A stretch of DNA of 64,000 bases from Prevotella sp. (GCA_016287755.1 JAEEWT010000004.1:1-64000); one strand, 5' to 3'. Positions 1 to 8,389 are shown, counted from the first letter of the stretch. Program-made: numbers and translations. Notes: a model not told the origin generated them from the sequence alone.

Positions 1-30
1 CTAAGCTTATAATCCACAGCAAAGGAATAA

Positions 31-61
31 TTTTCAATTTTCAATTTTCAATTTTCAATTA
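31..61. repeat. AATTTTC tandem repeat
   Basis: Four to five copies of a 7-base unit (TTTTCAA). The same AT-rich family recurs at 13820-13860, 18120-18150, 37826-37856, 38258-38290, 39091-39115 and 46375-46425, always between genes. A derivative appears to have been captured inside radA near 56231-56266. Confidence 0.75.
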
Positions 62-68
62 TAATAAC

Positions 69-76
69 TATCTTTG
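69..76 (+). promoter_or_regulatory. -7 promoter box for the nucleotidyltransferase-like gene
   Basis: TATCTTTG matches the Bacteroidota -7 consensus TAnnTTTG and lies 19 bases before the start codon at 96. The sequence just upstream (31-60) is a tandem AATTTTC repeat, so no clear -33 box can be picked out. Confidence 0.5.
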
Positions 77-95
77 CACCACAATCACTATAGAA

Positions 96-1232
96 ATGAA
101 GAATAAGAAGGCGTTTCTGGAGCTGTTGAAAGCCGGACTGTGGGGCACGCAGCCGGAACAGTCGGTGTTTACGGAGAAAACCGACTGGGATGTGGTGTAC
201 CAACTGACGAAGGAGCAGACGGTGGTTGGTATCGTGACCGACGGTATATCTGCCTTGCCGAAACAGTTCCACGGACCGCGCCCGAAGATCATGCAGTTCT
301 ATGCCCGTACGATGAACCTGGAGGATGAGAACCGCAGGATGAACAGCTTCGTACCTCAGCTGATGATTCAGCTGGAGCGCAAAGGGGTGCACTCGATGCT
401 GCTGAAAGGGGCGGGTGTGGCCACGTGCTACCGACAGCCGCTGCACCGCGTGGTGGGCGATATCGACCTGCTGGTACTCGATGCCGAGGAGTATAGGAAG
501 GCGCGTGAACTGATGCTGATGATTGCTGAGGAGGTGGAAAATGAGGACGTTGGGAGGAAACACTCGGCGTTCCAGTACAAGGGGCTGACCATCGAGGTGC
601 ATGGCGACTTCCGCTTCTATATCAACAAACAGTGTCGGTTGCATACCCCTGAATGGAAGAAGATACGACTGGCGGAGGGGGGGAGACATCTCACGGAGGG
701 ATTGCTCAAAGGGGCTATCCTGCCGCCCGTGCAGTTCGATGTTCTCTTCATCTTTGCCCATATGGTGGGGCACTATGCAGGATCGGGTGGGGTAGGACTC
801 CGTCAGGTGTCCGACTGGCTGATGTTCCTGCACCAGCATATCGCAGAGATCGATCTCCAGACACTCGAGGAGGATCTGGATTTTTTAGGTCTGAGGAAAT
901 ACTGGGAGGTATTCGGTGCCATGGCAGTGGATCAACTAGGGTTCCCGCAGGAACTCATGCCCTTATATCGCACTGACAACGTGAAGCTGGGACGGATTGT
1001 CCTGCAGAACATCTTCAAGACGGGTAACTTCGGGGCGAAGCAGAAGCAGGATCAGCTGAAGGAGGGGGCGAACCCGATAGCGAAGAAGGTGGTAACATTC
1101 TTGGGACAGATACCAGTGTATGCGCGCAACCTGCGGGTGTTCCCCAAGGACACCCTTTGGTGTTTCCGGCAATACATCGCCTCGGCGCTGAGGGGGTACC
1201 AGACGAAAGAGCCACCCCTAACCCCTCCATAA
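96..1232 (+). CDS. Nucleotidyltransferase-fold protein (NTP_transf_5-like)
   Basis: A 378-residue protein. Residues about 104-126 carry LLKGAGV followed by GDIDLLV, with Asp122 and Asp124 as the likely metal ligands; this is the pattern of the uncharacterised nucleotidyltransferase family PF14907, often found near capsule or LPS genes. The rest is alpha-helical with no other known motif. The start at 96 sits just after a TATCTTTG promoter box. The last codons (PPLTPP) come from a C/T-rich hairpin repeat (about 1212-1240) that supplies the stop codon, so the native C-terminus was probably altered by repeat insertion. The substrate is unknown; polysaccharide modification is a guess from the neighbouring Wzc and WecA genes. 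Confidence 0.7.
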   Translation: MKNKKAFLELLKAGLWGTQPEQSVFTEKTDWDVVYQLTKEQTVVGIVTDGISALPKQFHGPRPKIMQFYARTMNLEDENRRMNSFVPQLMIQLERKGVHSMLLKGAGVATCYRQPLHRVVGDIDLLVLDAEEYRKARELMLMIAEEVENEDVGRKHSAFQYKGLTIEVHGDFRFYINKQCRLHTPEWKKIRLAEGGRHLTEGLLKGAILPPVQFDVLFIFAHMVGHYAGSGGVGLRQVSDWLMFLHQHIAEIDLQTLEEDLDFLGLRKYWEVFGAMAVDQLGFPQELMPLYRTDNVKLGRIVLQNIFKTGNFGAKQKQDQLKEGANPIAKKVVTFLGQIPVYARNLRVFPKDTLWCFRQYIASALRGYQTKEPPLTPP

Positions 1233-1240
1233 GGAGGGGG
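1212..1240. repeat. CCCCTCC/GGAGGGG hairpin repeat at the gene end
   Basis: CCCCTCC-ATAA-GGAGGGGG forms a short hairpin that contains the stop codon of the preceding gene. Related C/T-rich hairpins are at 7935-7950, 39994-40018, 41880-41906 and, inside genes, near 10335-10371, 42137-42173 and 56558-56593. Confidence 0.6.
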
Positions 1241-1299
1241 AACCTGTGGCGCGAGAAATCTCTTTTCACACAGAATTTTATTTCCTGCTGTTTTTTTTG

Positions 1300-1410
1300 T
1301 CACACAGAAATCACAGAAATCCCAGATAATTTTCTTGCTGGATTATATGAATACTATCCGCATGGCTTGGGGCGCAGCCCCTTTCTGTGATTTCTGTGAT
1401 TTCTGTGTGA
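1300..1410. repeat. 21-bp perfect inverted repeat with 69-base spacer
   Basis: Arms 1300-1320 and 1390-1410 are exact reverse complements built from ACAGAAATC units. The spacer holds a nested GGGGC-GCA-GCCCC hairpin (1369-1381) and the 10-mer ATATGAATAC, which also occurs in the core of the hairpin elements near 5.7 and 6.9 kb. The stretch between the genes (1233-1456) holds nothing else recognisable. Confidence 0.8.
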
Positions 1411-1456
1411 GGTTAAAACTCTATATCTGTGTGAAATAAAAACTCTCTCTGTGAGA

Positions 1457-2572
1457 TTATATACTGTGGGGAACGCCTTCGACTTTCTTGATGAAATGAT
1501 TGATGACCCCATGGAGAACAAGCCATAGGGCGAAGTCGATGATGAGGATGTACGTGACGTTCAGGTATGGGTTGATCAGGTAGTTGAACACCATGTAGAA
1601 CAGGGAGAGACTTACGATGGTGATCACCACGTACCGCTTGTGCATACCCGCCCGCAGCAGCTTGTGATGGATATGGTTGCGGTCGGGCTTGAACGGGTTA
1701 CGACCCTTGCGGATGCGATGTACCGCCACACGGAGCACATCAAACAATGGTACGATGAGGGCGCTGATGGCCACGATGACATGGTTGGTGGTGTTCACCC
1801 CTTCCGCGCCCGTCAGACAGATACGCAGGGCGAGGAAACTGATGATGAATCCTAAGGTAAGACTGCCCGTATCACCCATGAACAGCTTATGTCCACGTTT
1901 CTGGTTCCCGAACACGTTATAGAACCAGAAGGGAATAATAACGCCTAAGGTGGAGAATGCCACAAGGGCGTAGATGAGCTGTCGCTCCTTGATAAAGATG
2001 AATCCGAATGCCGTGAGGGCCAGGATGGTCAGCCCGGAGGCCAGTCCGTCAACACCGTCTATCAGGTTAAACGCATTGGTGATATACACCACGATGAAGA
2101 TGGTGAGTGGATAGCTGTAGCGGGCACGGATGGTGTTAAAGCCCATGAACCCGTCGAGGTCGTGCAGCCACAGACCGGAGATGGCCAGAAGGAGTCCGCA
2201 GATGATCTGTGCCACGAACTTGGACCGGTAGCTGATACCGATCAGGTCGTCGCCCACACCCACCACATACAGGATGGTGCCACCAGCCAGCAGGAAGAGG
2301 AACTCCACCAGTACGATGCGCTCAGGGATGAAGATCACATCGTAGCCCAAAAGGTAACGCACTGCCATCATCAGCGAGATGGAGATGATCAACACGGGGA
2401 AGAACGAAAGTCCGCCCAGTCGCGGCACGGGTGTGTCGTGTATCTTCCGCTCATCGGGGATATCGTACAACTGGTGTTTGTGCGAGATGAGTAGGATACG
2501 TGGTATGATGACACAGGCCATGAGGGCCGATATCAGGAATGATGCGATGATGAATATGTAGGCTGCGGGCAT
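1457..2572 (-). CDS. WecA/MraY-family undecaprenyl-phosphate sugar-1-phosphate transferase
   Basis: A 371-residue, strongly hydrophobic protein with about 10-11 membrane segments. It has the MraY/WecA signatures DIPDERKIHDTPVPRLGG (cytosolic loop 1), NAFNLIDGVDGLASG (the Asp-rich loop thought to bind Mg and the nucleotide sugar) and the late HIHHKL histidine motif. It should move a sugar-1-phosphate from a UDP-sugar to undecaprenyl phosphate in the inner membrane, the first lipid-linked step of O-antigen or capsule synthesis. The start at 2572 is preferred because the upstream in-frame codons come from the inverted repeat at 2588-2706. It lies downstream of the HAD and Wzc genes on the same strand. 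The exact sugar cannot be read from the sequence. Confidence 0.88.
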   Translation of the reverse strand: MPAAYIFIIASFLISALMACVIIPRILLISHKHQLYDIPDERKIHDTPVPRLGGLSFFPVLIISISLMMAVRYLLGYDVIFIPERIVLVEFLFLLAGGTILYVVGVGDDLIGISYRSKFVAQIICGLLLAISGLWLHDLDGFMGFNTIRARYSYPLTIFIVVYITNAFNLIDGVDGLASGLTILALTAFGFIFIKERQLIYALVAFSTLGVIIPFWFYNVFGNQKRGHKLFMGDTGSLTLGFIISFLALRICLTGAEGVNTTNHVIVAISALIVPLFDVLRVAVHRIRKGRNPFKPDRNHIHHKLLRAGMHKRYVVITIVSLSLFYMVFNYLINPYLNVTYILIIDFALWLVLHGVINHFIKKVEGVPHSI

Positions 2573-2587
2573 AATTTTAAGTTTATA

Positions 2588-2706
2588 GTGAACAGTGAAG
2601 AGTGAATAATTTGCTGCCGCAATGGTGATTGGCGTAAAACCACTTGGAATAATCGGCTTAAACTGGGGCCACAGCGGCAGCAAATTATTCACTATTCACT
2701 GTTCAC
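2588..2706. repeat. 33-bp inverted repeat carrying the AAAACCACTTG motif
   Basis: Arms 2588-2620 and 2674-2706 are reverse complements with one mismatch; the outer part is made of GTGAACA/GTGAATA units. The 53-base spacer contains AAAACCACTTG (2636-2646), an 11-mer also at the centre of the elements at 5.7, 6.9 and 55.1 kb. It lies between the HAD gene and the WecA-like gene. Confidence 0.85.
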
Positions 2707-2717
2707 TGTTACCTTAT

Positions 2718-3140
2718 TTATCTACTCCACCACTTTTTCTTGGGCGGCGGCTCGGTCTCAGTGGCTTGACGCTCACGGATGATGTCACGCCACGTTTTGT
2801 TCTCGGATATCATGCGGTAGATGGTGCCCCAGTCGGGCAAGCCACCCACGTTACGGTCGTCGATGAAGAGATCGACCTTGAGCTTGCGGGAGAAATGGAT
2901 GTTCTTCTCCACATCCTCCTCGGGGAAGTCGCGGTTGATGGCGTAGAAGTCAACCCCCCGCTCATGGCACCAGTCGATAGCCTCCTGGAGGAGTTCGCCC
3001 TCGCGCACTGACCAAAGGATGAGCTGATGCCGGTCGTTGATCAGCATGCGGAGGGTTTCCGTGGCAAATGGGATCTCCCGTCCTATTGCCGGGTATTCAT
3101 GCTCGACGATGGTACCGTCGAAATCTACTGCGATGGTCAT
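2718..3140 (-). CDS. Small HAD-superfamily phosphatase
   Basis: 140 residues. HAD motif I is VDFDGTI near the N-terminus, with two candidate catalytic aspartates; motif II is the SVREG region, and motif IV-like FIDDRNVGG supplies the acidic metal ligands. No large cap domain is present, so small or protein-bound substrates are possible. Its ATG overlaps the last bases of the upstream Wzc-like gene by 4 bp (ATGA), implying translational coupling and a job in the same polysaccharide operon, for example removing a phosphate from a sugar or lipid intermediate. That role is inferred from position only. Confidence 0.8.
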   Translation of the reverse strand: MTIAVDFDGTIVEHEYPAIGREIPFATETLRMLINDRHQLILWSVREGELLQEAIDWCHERGVDFYAINRDFPEEDVEKNIHFSRKLKVDLFIDDRNVGGLPDWGTIYRMISENKTWRDIIRERQATETEPPPKKKWWSR

Positions 3141-5641
3141 CTTTTAACGGAGTCATCATCTTGGTTACTGTACCGGCTCTTCGAGTAGTTGCCGTAGGTG
3201 CCATAGGTACCGTAGCTGCCATACGAGCCGTAGGTGCCGTAGCGTCCGTACTTACCGTAACGACCGTAGCTGCCGTAACGACTGTACTTGCCGTAGCGAC
3301 CATAGCCGTAGTAGTAGCCGTACTTCTTCTTCGACATGTCGATACCGTTGATGACGATAGCCATGTTCGGCAACTTCTTGTCGGCACTCAGTCCGTTGAT
3401 CAGCTCGAAGCTGGTCTTCGGGGTGAAGTCGGCACGGCACATATATACGGTGACGTCGCACACACGACCGATCTGGAGGGTATCGGAAACGAGTCCTACA
3501 GGGGCGGTATCGACGATGATATAGTCGTACTCGTCGCGCAGGATCTGGAAGATCTCGTCCAACGACTGACGTGACACGATCTCGGTGGGGTTGGGAGGTA
3601 TCGGACCGGCCAACAGCAGGTCGAGGTCGTCGTGAACGCCTGAGGGCAGGATCTGCGCGCGCACATCCTCCACCGTGGGATGATCGTGGGTGAGGATCGG
3701 CGTGATACCGTGCACCTCGTCGTCGATGTCGAACTGCTCAGCCAATCTCGGCTTACGGATATCCAAACCTACAAGGATGACCTTTTTGTGCAGGAGGGCG
3801 AAACTCACCGCGAGGTTCGCGGCGTTGAAGGTCTTACCCTCACCCGAGGTGGTGGAGGTGAACATGATGACCTTGTCGTTCTCCTTCATCATGAACTGCA
3901 GGTTGGTACGCATGGCGCGGAACACCTCTTCCATCTGGTTGTTCTGGTTCTCGTGTACCACGATATCGGCCTTGGCCTTTGCCGACTCATTGGCTACAGC
4001 CACATCAGCGATGATAGGCAGGTCGGTGAGCTTCACTACATCCTCATGACCTTCGATGCGGTAGCGGAAGAAGTAGATGAGGAAGAAGGCCAAGCTCGGA
4101 ATAGCCAGACCAGTAGCCAAGGCAATGAGATACTCCTTGTTGGGATTAGGTGACACCTGAGCACCGAATTTTGGGTTGTCAATCAGCTTACCCTTGTCGG
4201 CTGTAGATGACAGAGAGATGGAGTTCTCCTCACGCTTCTGGAGAAGCATCAGGTACAGACCCGATTTCACCTCCTGTTGACGACCGATCTGCGAGAGCAT
4301 ACGCTCGTGCTCGGGCGACTGGTTGGCGGCGCTCACATACTGTCCGTGCTGCTGCATAAGCATGTTGCGACGGAACTCAGCATTGTGGCGAGCCTGGTCG
4401 AGGGTCATCTTGATATTGTTGTACAACTCGTCCAACTGCTGTGTCAGGGGCTCTACAGCCGGACTGTTCTCAGCGGCGGTGCGGAGCAGACGGTTACGCT
4501 GACCCACGATGGTGTTATACTGGGCGATGAGCTGGGATACCGAAGCGTCGGTCACGTTGGCCGGCATCATCTGGTATTTGTTGGTGGGAGAGCTGATGGC
4601 GTTGCTCAGGTCGTTGATGAACATGAGCTGCATGTTCACCTCGTTCATGGCACGTTCGGTCTGGTTAGCATTCTCAGAAGCTTTCTGCACCGTGGCCTTC
4701 ATCTCGCTGAGGGCCTGACGGTTGCGATAGCTCTCGATGGTGCTCTCGGTACTGCTCAGCTCACCACTGATCTTCGCGATACGGTCGTTGATGAACTCCT
4801 CGGTACGCACAGCCACCTCGTTCTTGTCCTCGTTGGCCTGACGGTTGTAGCTGGTCACGATCTGACGGAGGTAGTCGATAGCCCGTTGGGGAAGATCATC
4901 CACAATCGACATGTTGAGGATAGAGGTTCCTTCTGATTCTGCCACGTTCAAACGGGCAGCATAGGAGCCAGCCAAGCGACTGGGGGAGTTGATGGATACC
5001 AACTCAGTGTCACCATCGCCCAAAACGTTGTTGGTGGTGTAGAATGTCAAGTAGCCTGCCTTGGTGCGGATGGTGCAGGGGAATTTCGACAGCATGCGGT
5101 CAATGCCGTACGGGCCCTTGGAGGTGACCTCATCCACGGGGATGTAATAGGTGCCCTCCACATGGTACTCATCCCCCTTACGGGTGATTTCCAGGTTAAT
5201 GGGGGCGTTAAGTTTCTCCACGCTCACGGGGTCGATCTCTACCGTGACTGGCTGGTTCTTGTACAGACTGCTGTTGCGGATCAAGCCCTTGGAATAATAG
5301 CGGGTGTAGAGTTTCAGGTCGCGGATGGTTTCCTCAGCGATGGCCGTTGACTTAACAATCAGCTTCTCGTTCTCCATACCGTAGCTCTGTACAACCTCGC
5401 CCAGCGCATTGATGGAGCGTAGGTTGGTGGTGCTGTTGGTCTTGACGAACATCTTGGCATATGCACTATAATAAGGTGTGGTGTAGCGCAGATGCAGCCA
5501 GGCGATGCCTAAGCAGATGATCAGCGACAGCAAAAACCACTGCCAGTTCAGGATGAGCACATCGAGGATGGCTCGCAGGTCGAAGAACGATCCTTTCTCT
5601 TCTTCTACCTCAAGGGGGTTCTTAATTACTTCTTCTGACAT
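3137..5641 (-). CDS. Wzc-like polysaccharide tyrosine autokinase/chain-length regulator
   Basis: 834 residues in the inner membrane. An N-terminal Wzz domain starts after a membrane segment at about 30-50, followed by a long periplasmic coiled-coil region, a GNVR-type segment and a second membrane segment near 505-525. The C-terminal BY-kinase has Walker A STTSGEGKT (about 595-604), Walker A' VGLDIRKP and Walker B YIIVDTAPVG. The last 55 residues are an X-Y-G repeat with about 19 tyrosines, the autophosphorylation cluster typical of this family but unusually long and regular. Such proteins control export and length of capsule or exopolysaccharide together with a Wza outer-membrane channel; no wza is seen here. 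It lies downstream of rfbA and overlaps the HAD gene by 4 bp. Confidence 0.93.
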   Translation of the reverse strand: MSEEVIKNPLEVEEEKGSFFDLRAILDVLILNWQWFLLSLIICLGIAWLHLRYTTPYYSAYAKMFVKTNSTTNLRSINALGEVVQSYGMENEKLIVKSTAIAEETIRDLKLYTRYYSKGLIRNSSLYKNQPVTVEIDPVSVEKLNAPINLEITRKGDEYHVEGTYYIPVDEVTSKGPYGIDRMLSKFPCTIRTKAGYLTFYTTNNVLGDGDTELVSINSPSRLAGSYAARLNVAESEGTSILNMSIVDDLPQRAIDYLRQIVTSYNRQANEDKNEVAVRTEEFINDRIAKISGELSSTESTIESYRNRQALSEMKATVQKASENANQTERAMNEVNMQLMFINDLSNAISSPTNKYQMMPANVTDASVSQLIAQYNTIVGQRNRLLRTAAENSPAVEPLTQQLDELYNNIKMTLDQARHNAEFRRNMLMQQHGQYVSAANQSPEHERMLSQIGRQQEVKSGLYLMLLQKREENSISLSSTADKGKLIDNPKFGAQVSPNPNKEYLIALATGLAIPSLAFFLIYFFRYRIEGHEDVVKLTDLPIIADVAVANESAKAKADIVVHENQNNQMEEVFRAMRTNLQFMMKENDKVIMFTSTTSGEGKTFNAANLAVSFALLHKKVILVGLDIRKPRLAEQFDIDDEVHGITPILTHDHPTVEDVRAQILPSGVHDDLDLLLAGPIPPNPTEIVSRQSLDEIFQILRDEYDYIIVDTAPVGLVSDTLQIGRVCDVTVYMCRADFTPKTSFELINGLSADKKLPNMAIVINGIDMSKKKYGYYYGYGRYGKYSRYGSYGRYGKYGRYGTYGSYGSYGTYGTYGNYSKSRYSNQDDDSVKR
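3180..3326 (-). repeat. 9-bp coding minisatellite for the tyrosine tail
   Basis: The end of the kinase gene is built from nine-base units encoding X-Y-G (such as RYG, KYG, TYG, SYG). Codon use varies from unit to unit, but near-identical blocks recur, so slippage could change the number of tyrosines in frame. Confidence 0.8.
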
Positions 5642-5680
5642 ATTGTACTTTTTTGAATTTTAGTATTTTGTGGACGTTTC

Positions 5681-5800
5681 GTGGAGTGTGGAGTGAGGAG
5701 TGTGGAGTGAGATATGCTTTCAGTAACAAGTGGTTTTGTATATGAATACAGTATCTCAATACTATTCTCACTCCTCCCTCCACACTCCTCACTCCTCGAG
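5681..5800. repeat. Core-and-arm hairpin element, copy 1
   Basis: A 59-base core at 5709-5767 is flanked by GGAGTGT-type tandem arms (5681-5711 and 5768-5798) that can pair imperfectly. The core is the reverse complement of the 58-base core at 6867-6924, with one extra base. It sits between rfbA and the Wzc-like gene. A CTCGAG-N7-CTCGAG hairpin (5795-5813) follows directly at the end of rfbA. Confidence 0.85.
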
Positions 5801-5816
5801 TTCCTTCCTCGAGATT

Positions 5817-6692
5817 TTAACCCTCGGCCAAGGCCAGGAGGTACTTCCCATATTCGTTTTTCGCCATGGGCTGCGCCACCTTGATGAGCTGTTCCTTGGT
5901 GATCCAGCCCTTCTTGTAGGCGATTTCCTCGAGACAGGCAATCTTCAGACCCTGGCGCTTCTCGATGACCTCGATGAAGGTGGAGGCCTCCGACAGACTG
6001 TCGTGGGTGCCGGTATCGAGCCAGGCGAAGCCGCGCAGGAAGGGTTTCACCAGCAGGGCATCCTGCTTGAGGTATTCCTGGTTCACCGTGGTGATCTCCA
6101 ACTCGCCACGGGCACTGGGCTTGATATGCTTGGCAATCTCTACGACGCTATTGGGGTAGAAATACAATCCCACCACGGCATAGTTGCTCTTGGGATGCTG
6201 GGGCTTCTCCTCGATGGAGAGACAACGACCGTCGGCATCGAACTCTGCCACGCCGTAGCGCTCGGGATCGTTCACGTAGTAGCCGAACACCGTGGCCTTA
6301 CCGTGCTGCTCGGCATCGATCACGCTCTGCTTTAACAGAGAGGTGAAGCCGGCACCATGGAAGATGTTGTCACCCAGTACCAGACAGGCACAGTCGTCGC
6401 CGATGAACTCCTCGCCGATGATGAAGGCCTGGGCCAGACCGTCGGGAGAGGGCTGCTCGGCATATTCGAAGCGCACACCGAGGTCGGAGCCATCGCCTAA
6501 CAGACGCTTGAAGCCCGGCAGATCGTGGGGCGTGGAGATGATCAGGATGTCCCTGATGCCTGCCAACATTAATACCGAAATGGGATAGTAAATCATCGGC
6601 TTATCGAATATCGGGATAAGCTGCTTGCTGATTCCTTTTGTGATGGGGTAGAGACGTGTGCCGCTACCGCCCGCTAAAACGATTCCTTTCAT
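5817..6692 (-). CDS. rfbA: Glucose-1-phosphate thymidylyltransferase
   Basis: 291 residues, the normal length for RfbA/RmlA. The N-terminus [16 protein letters not shown] is the nucleotide-binding signature, followed by [15 protein letters not shown] and the conserved EKP and [13 protein letters not shown] motifs. It joins dTTP and glucose-1-phosphate to give dTDP-glucose, the first step to dTDP-rhamnose and related sugars. The start at 6692 fits the family start exactly; upstream in-frame codons run into a hairpin repeat and are not native. rfbB, rfbC and rfbD are not in the window. It leads the leftward operon with the Wzc-like kinase. Confidence 0.96.
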   Translation of the reverse strand: MKGIVLAGGSGTRLYPITKGISKQLIPIFDKPMIYYPISVLMLAGIRDILIISTPHDLPGFKRLLGDGSDLGVRFEYAEQPSPDGLAQAFIIGEEFIGDDCACLVLGDNIFHGAGFTSLLKQSVIDAEQHGKATVFGYYVNDPERYGVAEFDADGRCLSIEEKPQHPKSNYAVVGLYFYPNSVVEIAKHIKPSARGELEITTVNQEYLKQDALLVKPFLRGFAWLDTGTHDSLSEASTFIEVIEKRQGLKIACLEEIAYKKGWITKEQLIKVAQPMAKNEYGKYLLALAEG

Positions 6693-6834
6693 ATCGTTTC
6701 GAAAACTTAAGTCCAATCTTTTATAAAAACTGTGCAAAGATAATAATTTTATGCCATAGATAGCGAAGAATCCACAGAATTTTTGTAATTTTGCATCGAT
6801 TTTTTGGAGAAAAGCGCCTCGCGTAACCGAAAAA

Positions 6835-6953
6835 GTGTGGAGTGTGGAGTGTGGAATGTGGAGTGAGAATAGTACAGAGATGCAGTATTCATATACAAAA
6901 CCACTTGAACTCGAAGCATATCTCACTCCACACTCCACATTCCACACTCCACA
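6835..6953. repeat. Core-and-arm hairpin element, copy 2
   Basis: A 58-base core (6867-6924) lies between arms 6835-6868 and 6921-6953, made of GTGTGGAGTGTGGA units that pair almost perfectly over 33 bases. It sits in the 307-bp gap between rfbA and the next gene (6693-6999). That gap otherwise holds only the divergent upstream regions and a GCGTAACCGAAAAAG stretch (near 6819-6835) that recurs at about 7840-7857. Confidence 0.88.
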
Positions 6954-6999
6954 AGAGTTGAGTATGTGAAACATGCGAAACGATATAAAAATAAATACA

Positions 7000-7620
7000 A
7001 TGGGAATATTTGACAAACTCTTCGGAAAGAAGGGTGCAGAAGAGAAGAAAGCAGGCGGTATGGAAGACTACATGACACTCATCCGGGTGTATTTCCAGGC
7101 TGCCATAGCAGAGACGGCAGGCATCACCAACTTGGCGATGCTGCCCGACCTCCGCGTGTTCAAGAATACACTGAAGGTGCCGACGATGAAGAACAAACTG
7201 GGCATCGCCGAGAAAATCCAGTGCAAGAAGATGCTCAAGGACTTCTACAAGACCGATGATGACTTCTTCAAGGAGATCGATAACAGCGTGAAGAAGAACT
7301 GTAAGAAGATGCAGGACGTGCAGACGTACCTGATCCAGTTCCAGAACTTCTCGCAGGACCTGATGATGCTCACGGGGAACCTGATGAAGTTCAAACTGCG
7401 CGTGCCGTCGATCTTCAAGAAAGTGATTTACGCAGCCACGGAAAAGACTGTGGGTGACATCTTTACGAAGAATGACTTTACTGATGCAGGAACACTGAAA
7501 GCAGTGGCTGCCATCCGTAACTACAACAAACGCCTCGGCTTCTCCCAGAAGTGGGTCACCGACTTCATCTACCAGATTGTGATGCTGGCGAAGAAGGAGA
7601 AGAAGCCGAAGGAGGAGTGA
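7000..7620 (+). CDS. Conserved hypothetical protein, helical, lysine-rich
   Basis: 206 residues, not recognised. It begins [11 protein letters not shown], an amphipathic N-terminus that could touch the membrane, and is mostly alpha-helical with many Lys and Met residues and a basic end (KKEKKPKEE). No signal peptide, membrane segment or catalytic motif was found. The start at 7000 is preferred over the ATG at 6973 because the typical small-protein opening MGIFDKLF begins there and the earlier codons are AT-rich leader. It stands alone, flanked on both sides by repeat elements. Confidence 0.65.
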   Translation: MGIFDKLFGKKGAEEKKAGGMEDYMTLIRVYFQAAIAETAGITNLAMLPDLRVFKNTLKVPTMKNKLGIAEKIQCKKMLKDFYKTDDDFFKEIDNSVKKNCKKMQDVQTYLIQFQNFSQDLMMLTGNLMKFKLRVPSIFKKVIYAATEKTVGDIFTKNDFTDAGTLKAVAAIRNYNKRLGFSQKWVTDFIYQIVMLAKKEKKPKEE

Positions 7621-7622
7621 TT

Positions 7623-7660
7623 TGTGGAGTGTGGAGTGAGGAGTGTGGAGTGAGATTTGC
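7623..7660. repeat. Half copy of the core-and-arm element
   Basis: One GGAGTGT-type arm followed by the first bases of the core (GAGATTTGCTTTC) directly after the stop codon at 7620. The rest of the core and the second arm are missing, so this looks truncated. Confidence 0.7.
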
Positions 7661-8005
7661 TTTCAAGAAAGGGTGACTGGCCAAAAGGTCCCGCAGAAAT
7701 GTTTATTCTCCCGCTGAATTATTTATTCTCACGCAGAGGCGCAGAGAGCGCAGAGTTCACACAGAGAATTATATTATTTCACACAGAAAGCACGGAAATC
7801 ACAGAAATTTGAATTTCAAAGCGATTGGCGCCAAGGCACTGGCGTAAGCCGAAAAAGAAGCACGCCAGGGCTTTGATGCCCTGAGCGTACCTTAATGAAC
7901 GAGCGACGAGTAGGAGCGGTTAAGCCTTCCCATATAGGGGAAGGTTTGGTTAGGGTGGATGTCTCTTTTGCTTCTTTTCTCTGCGCCAGAGAAAAGGAAG
8001 AAAGA
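7661..8005. repeat. Intergenic repeat cluster (473-bp gap)
   Basis: The gap 7621-8093 has no gene. It holds three 20-base units starting TCCCGC (7689, 7709, 7729), CAGAG/CACAGAAA tandem repeats (7731-7810), a CAGGGC-N6-GCCCTG hairpin (7866-7883), a TTCCC-to-GGGAA hairpin at about 7928-7947 and a longer hairpin at about 7968-8000 (TTTTCTCTG-CGC-CAGAGAAAA). The last could end transcription in either direction because T and A tracts flank it. Confidence 0.7.
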
Positions 8006-8069
8006 AAAAGATAATTAGTATTTTACAAAATTTTGTTTGAGAAATTTTGCAGAATACGGAAAAAGTTTT

Positions 8070-8077
8070 ATCTTTGT
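8070..8077 (+). promoter_or_regulatory. -7 promoter box for the zapA operon
   Basis: TATCTTTG, 16 bases before the start at 8094; a standard Bacteroidota -7 box. The upstream region is AT-rich with no clear -33 box. Confidence 0.5.
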
Positions 8078-8093
8078 AGGCAAATTCAATCCT

Positions 8094-8387
8094 ATGGCTG
8101 AGGAAAGTAGTATCTTGAAGTTGTTTACAACCCGCATGCGGCAGCTGATTCTCCAGTACCAAGCTACGAAAAAGGAGAACGAACAACTGTGCGCGCAGGT
8201 TGCACAGCGCGACAGCGAAATCAAGCAGTTACAAGAGCAGCTCAATCAGGCAAGGAACGATTACCAAAGCCTTCAGATGGCCAAGATGATCGAGATTACC
8301 GACGGCGACATGGAAGCCGCCAAGAAACGGATCGCAGGGCTCATCAGGGAGGTGAACAAATGTATCACACTGCTTAGTGATCAATAG
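8094..8387 (+). CDS. Small coiled-coil protein upstream of ZapA
   Basis: 97 residues. The middle (about 20-65) is a heptad-rich coiled coil (KKENEQL, EIKQLQEQLNQARND), and the C-terminus ends in a shorter helix. No enzyme motif is present. It lies 2 bp upstream of zapA on the same strand, as expected for a protein made with the divisome factor, so a ZapB-like role at the division ring is plausible. The start at 8094 (MAEESS) is chosen because the longer frame would begin upstream of the promoter box. The function is inferred from position and coiled-coil character, not from homology I can prove. Confidence 0.65.
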   Translation: MAEESSILKLFTTRMRQLILQYQATKKENEQLCAQVAQRDSEIKQLQEQLNQARNDYQSLQMAKMIEITDGDMEAAKKRIAGLIREVNKCITLLSDQ

Positions 8388-8389
8388 CG

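Noticed and set aside
2573-2692. Longer N-terminus of the WecA-like protein
   Set aside because: The added 40 residues are encoded by the inverted repeat and are not hydrophobic or similar to the family start.
6693-7016. Longer N-terminus of RfbA
   Set aside because: The conserved MKGIVLAGG start is at 6692; the upstream codons lie in a hairpin repeat and the divergent gene's leader.
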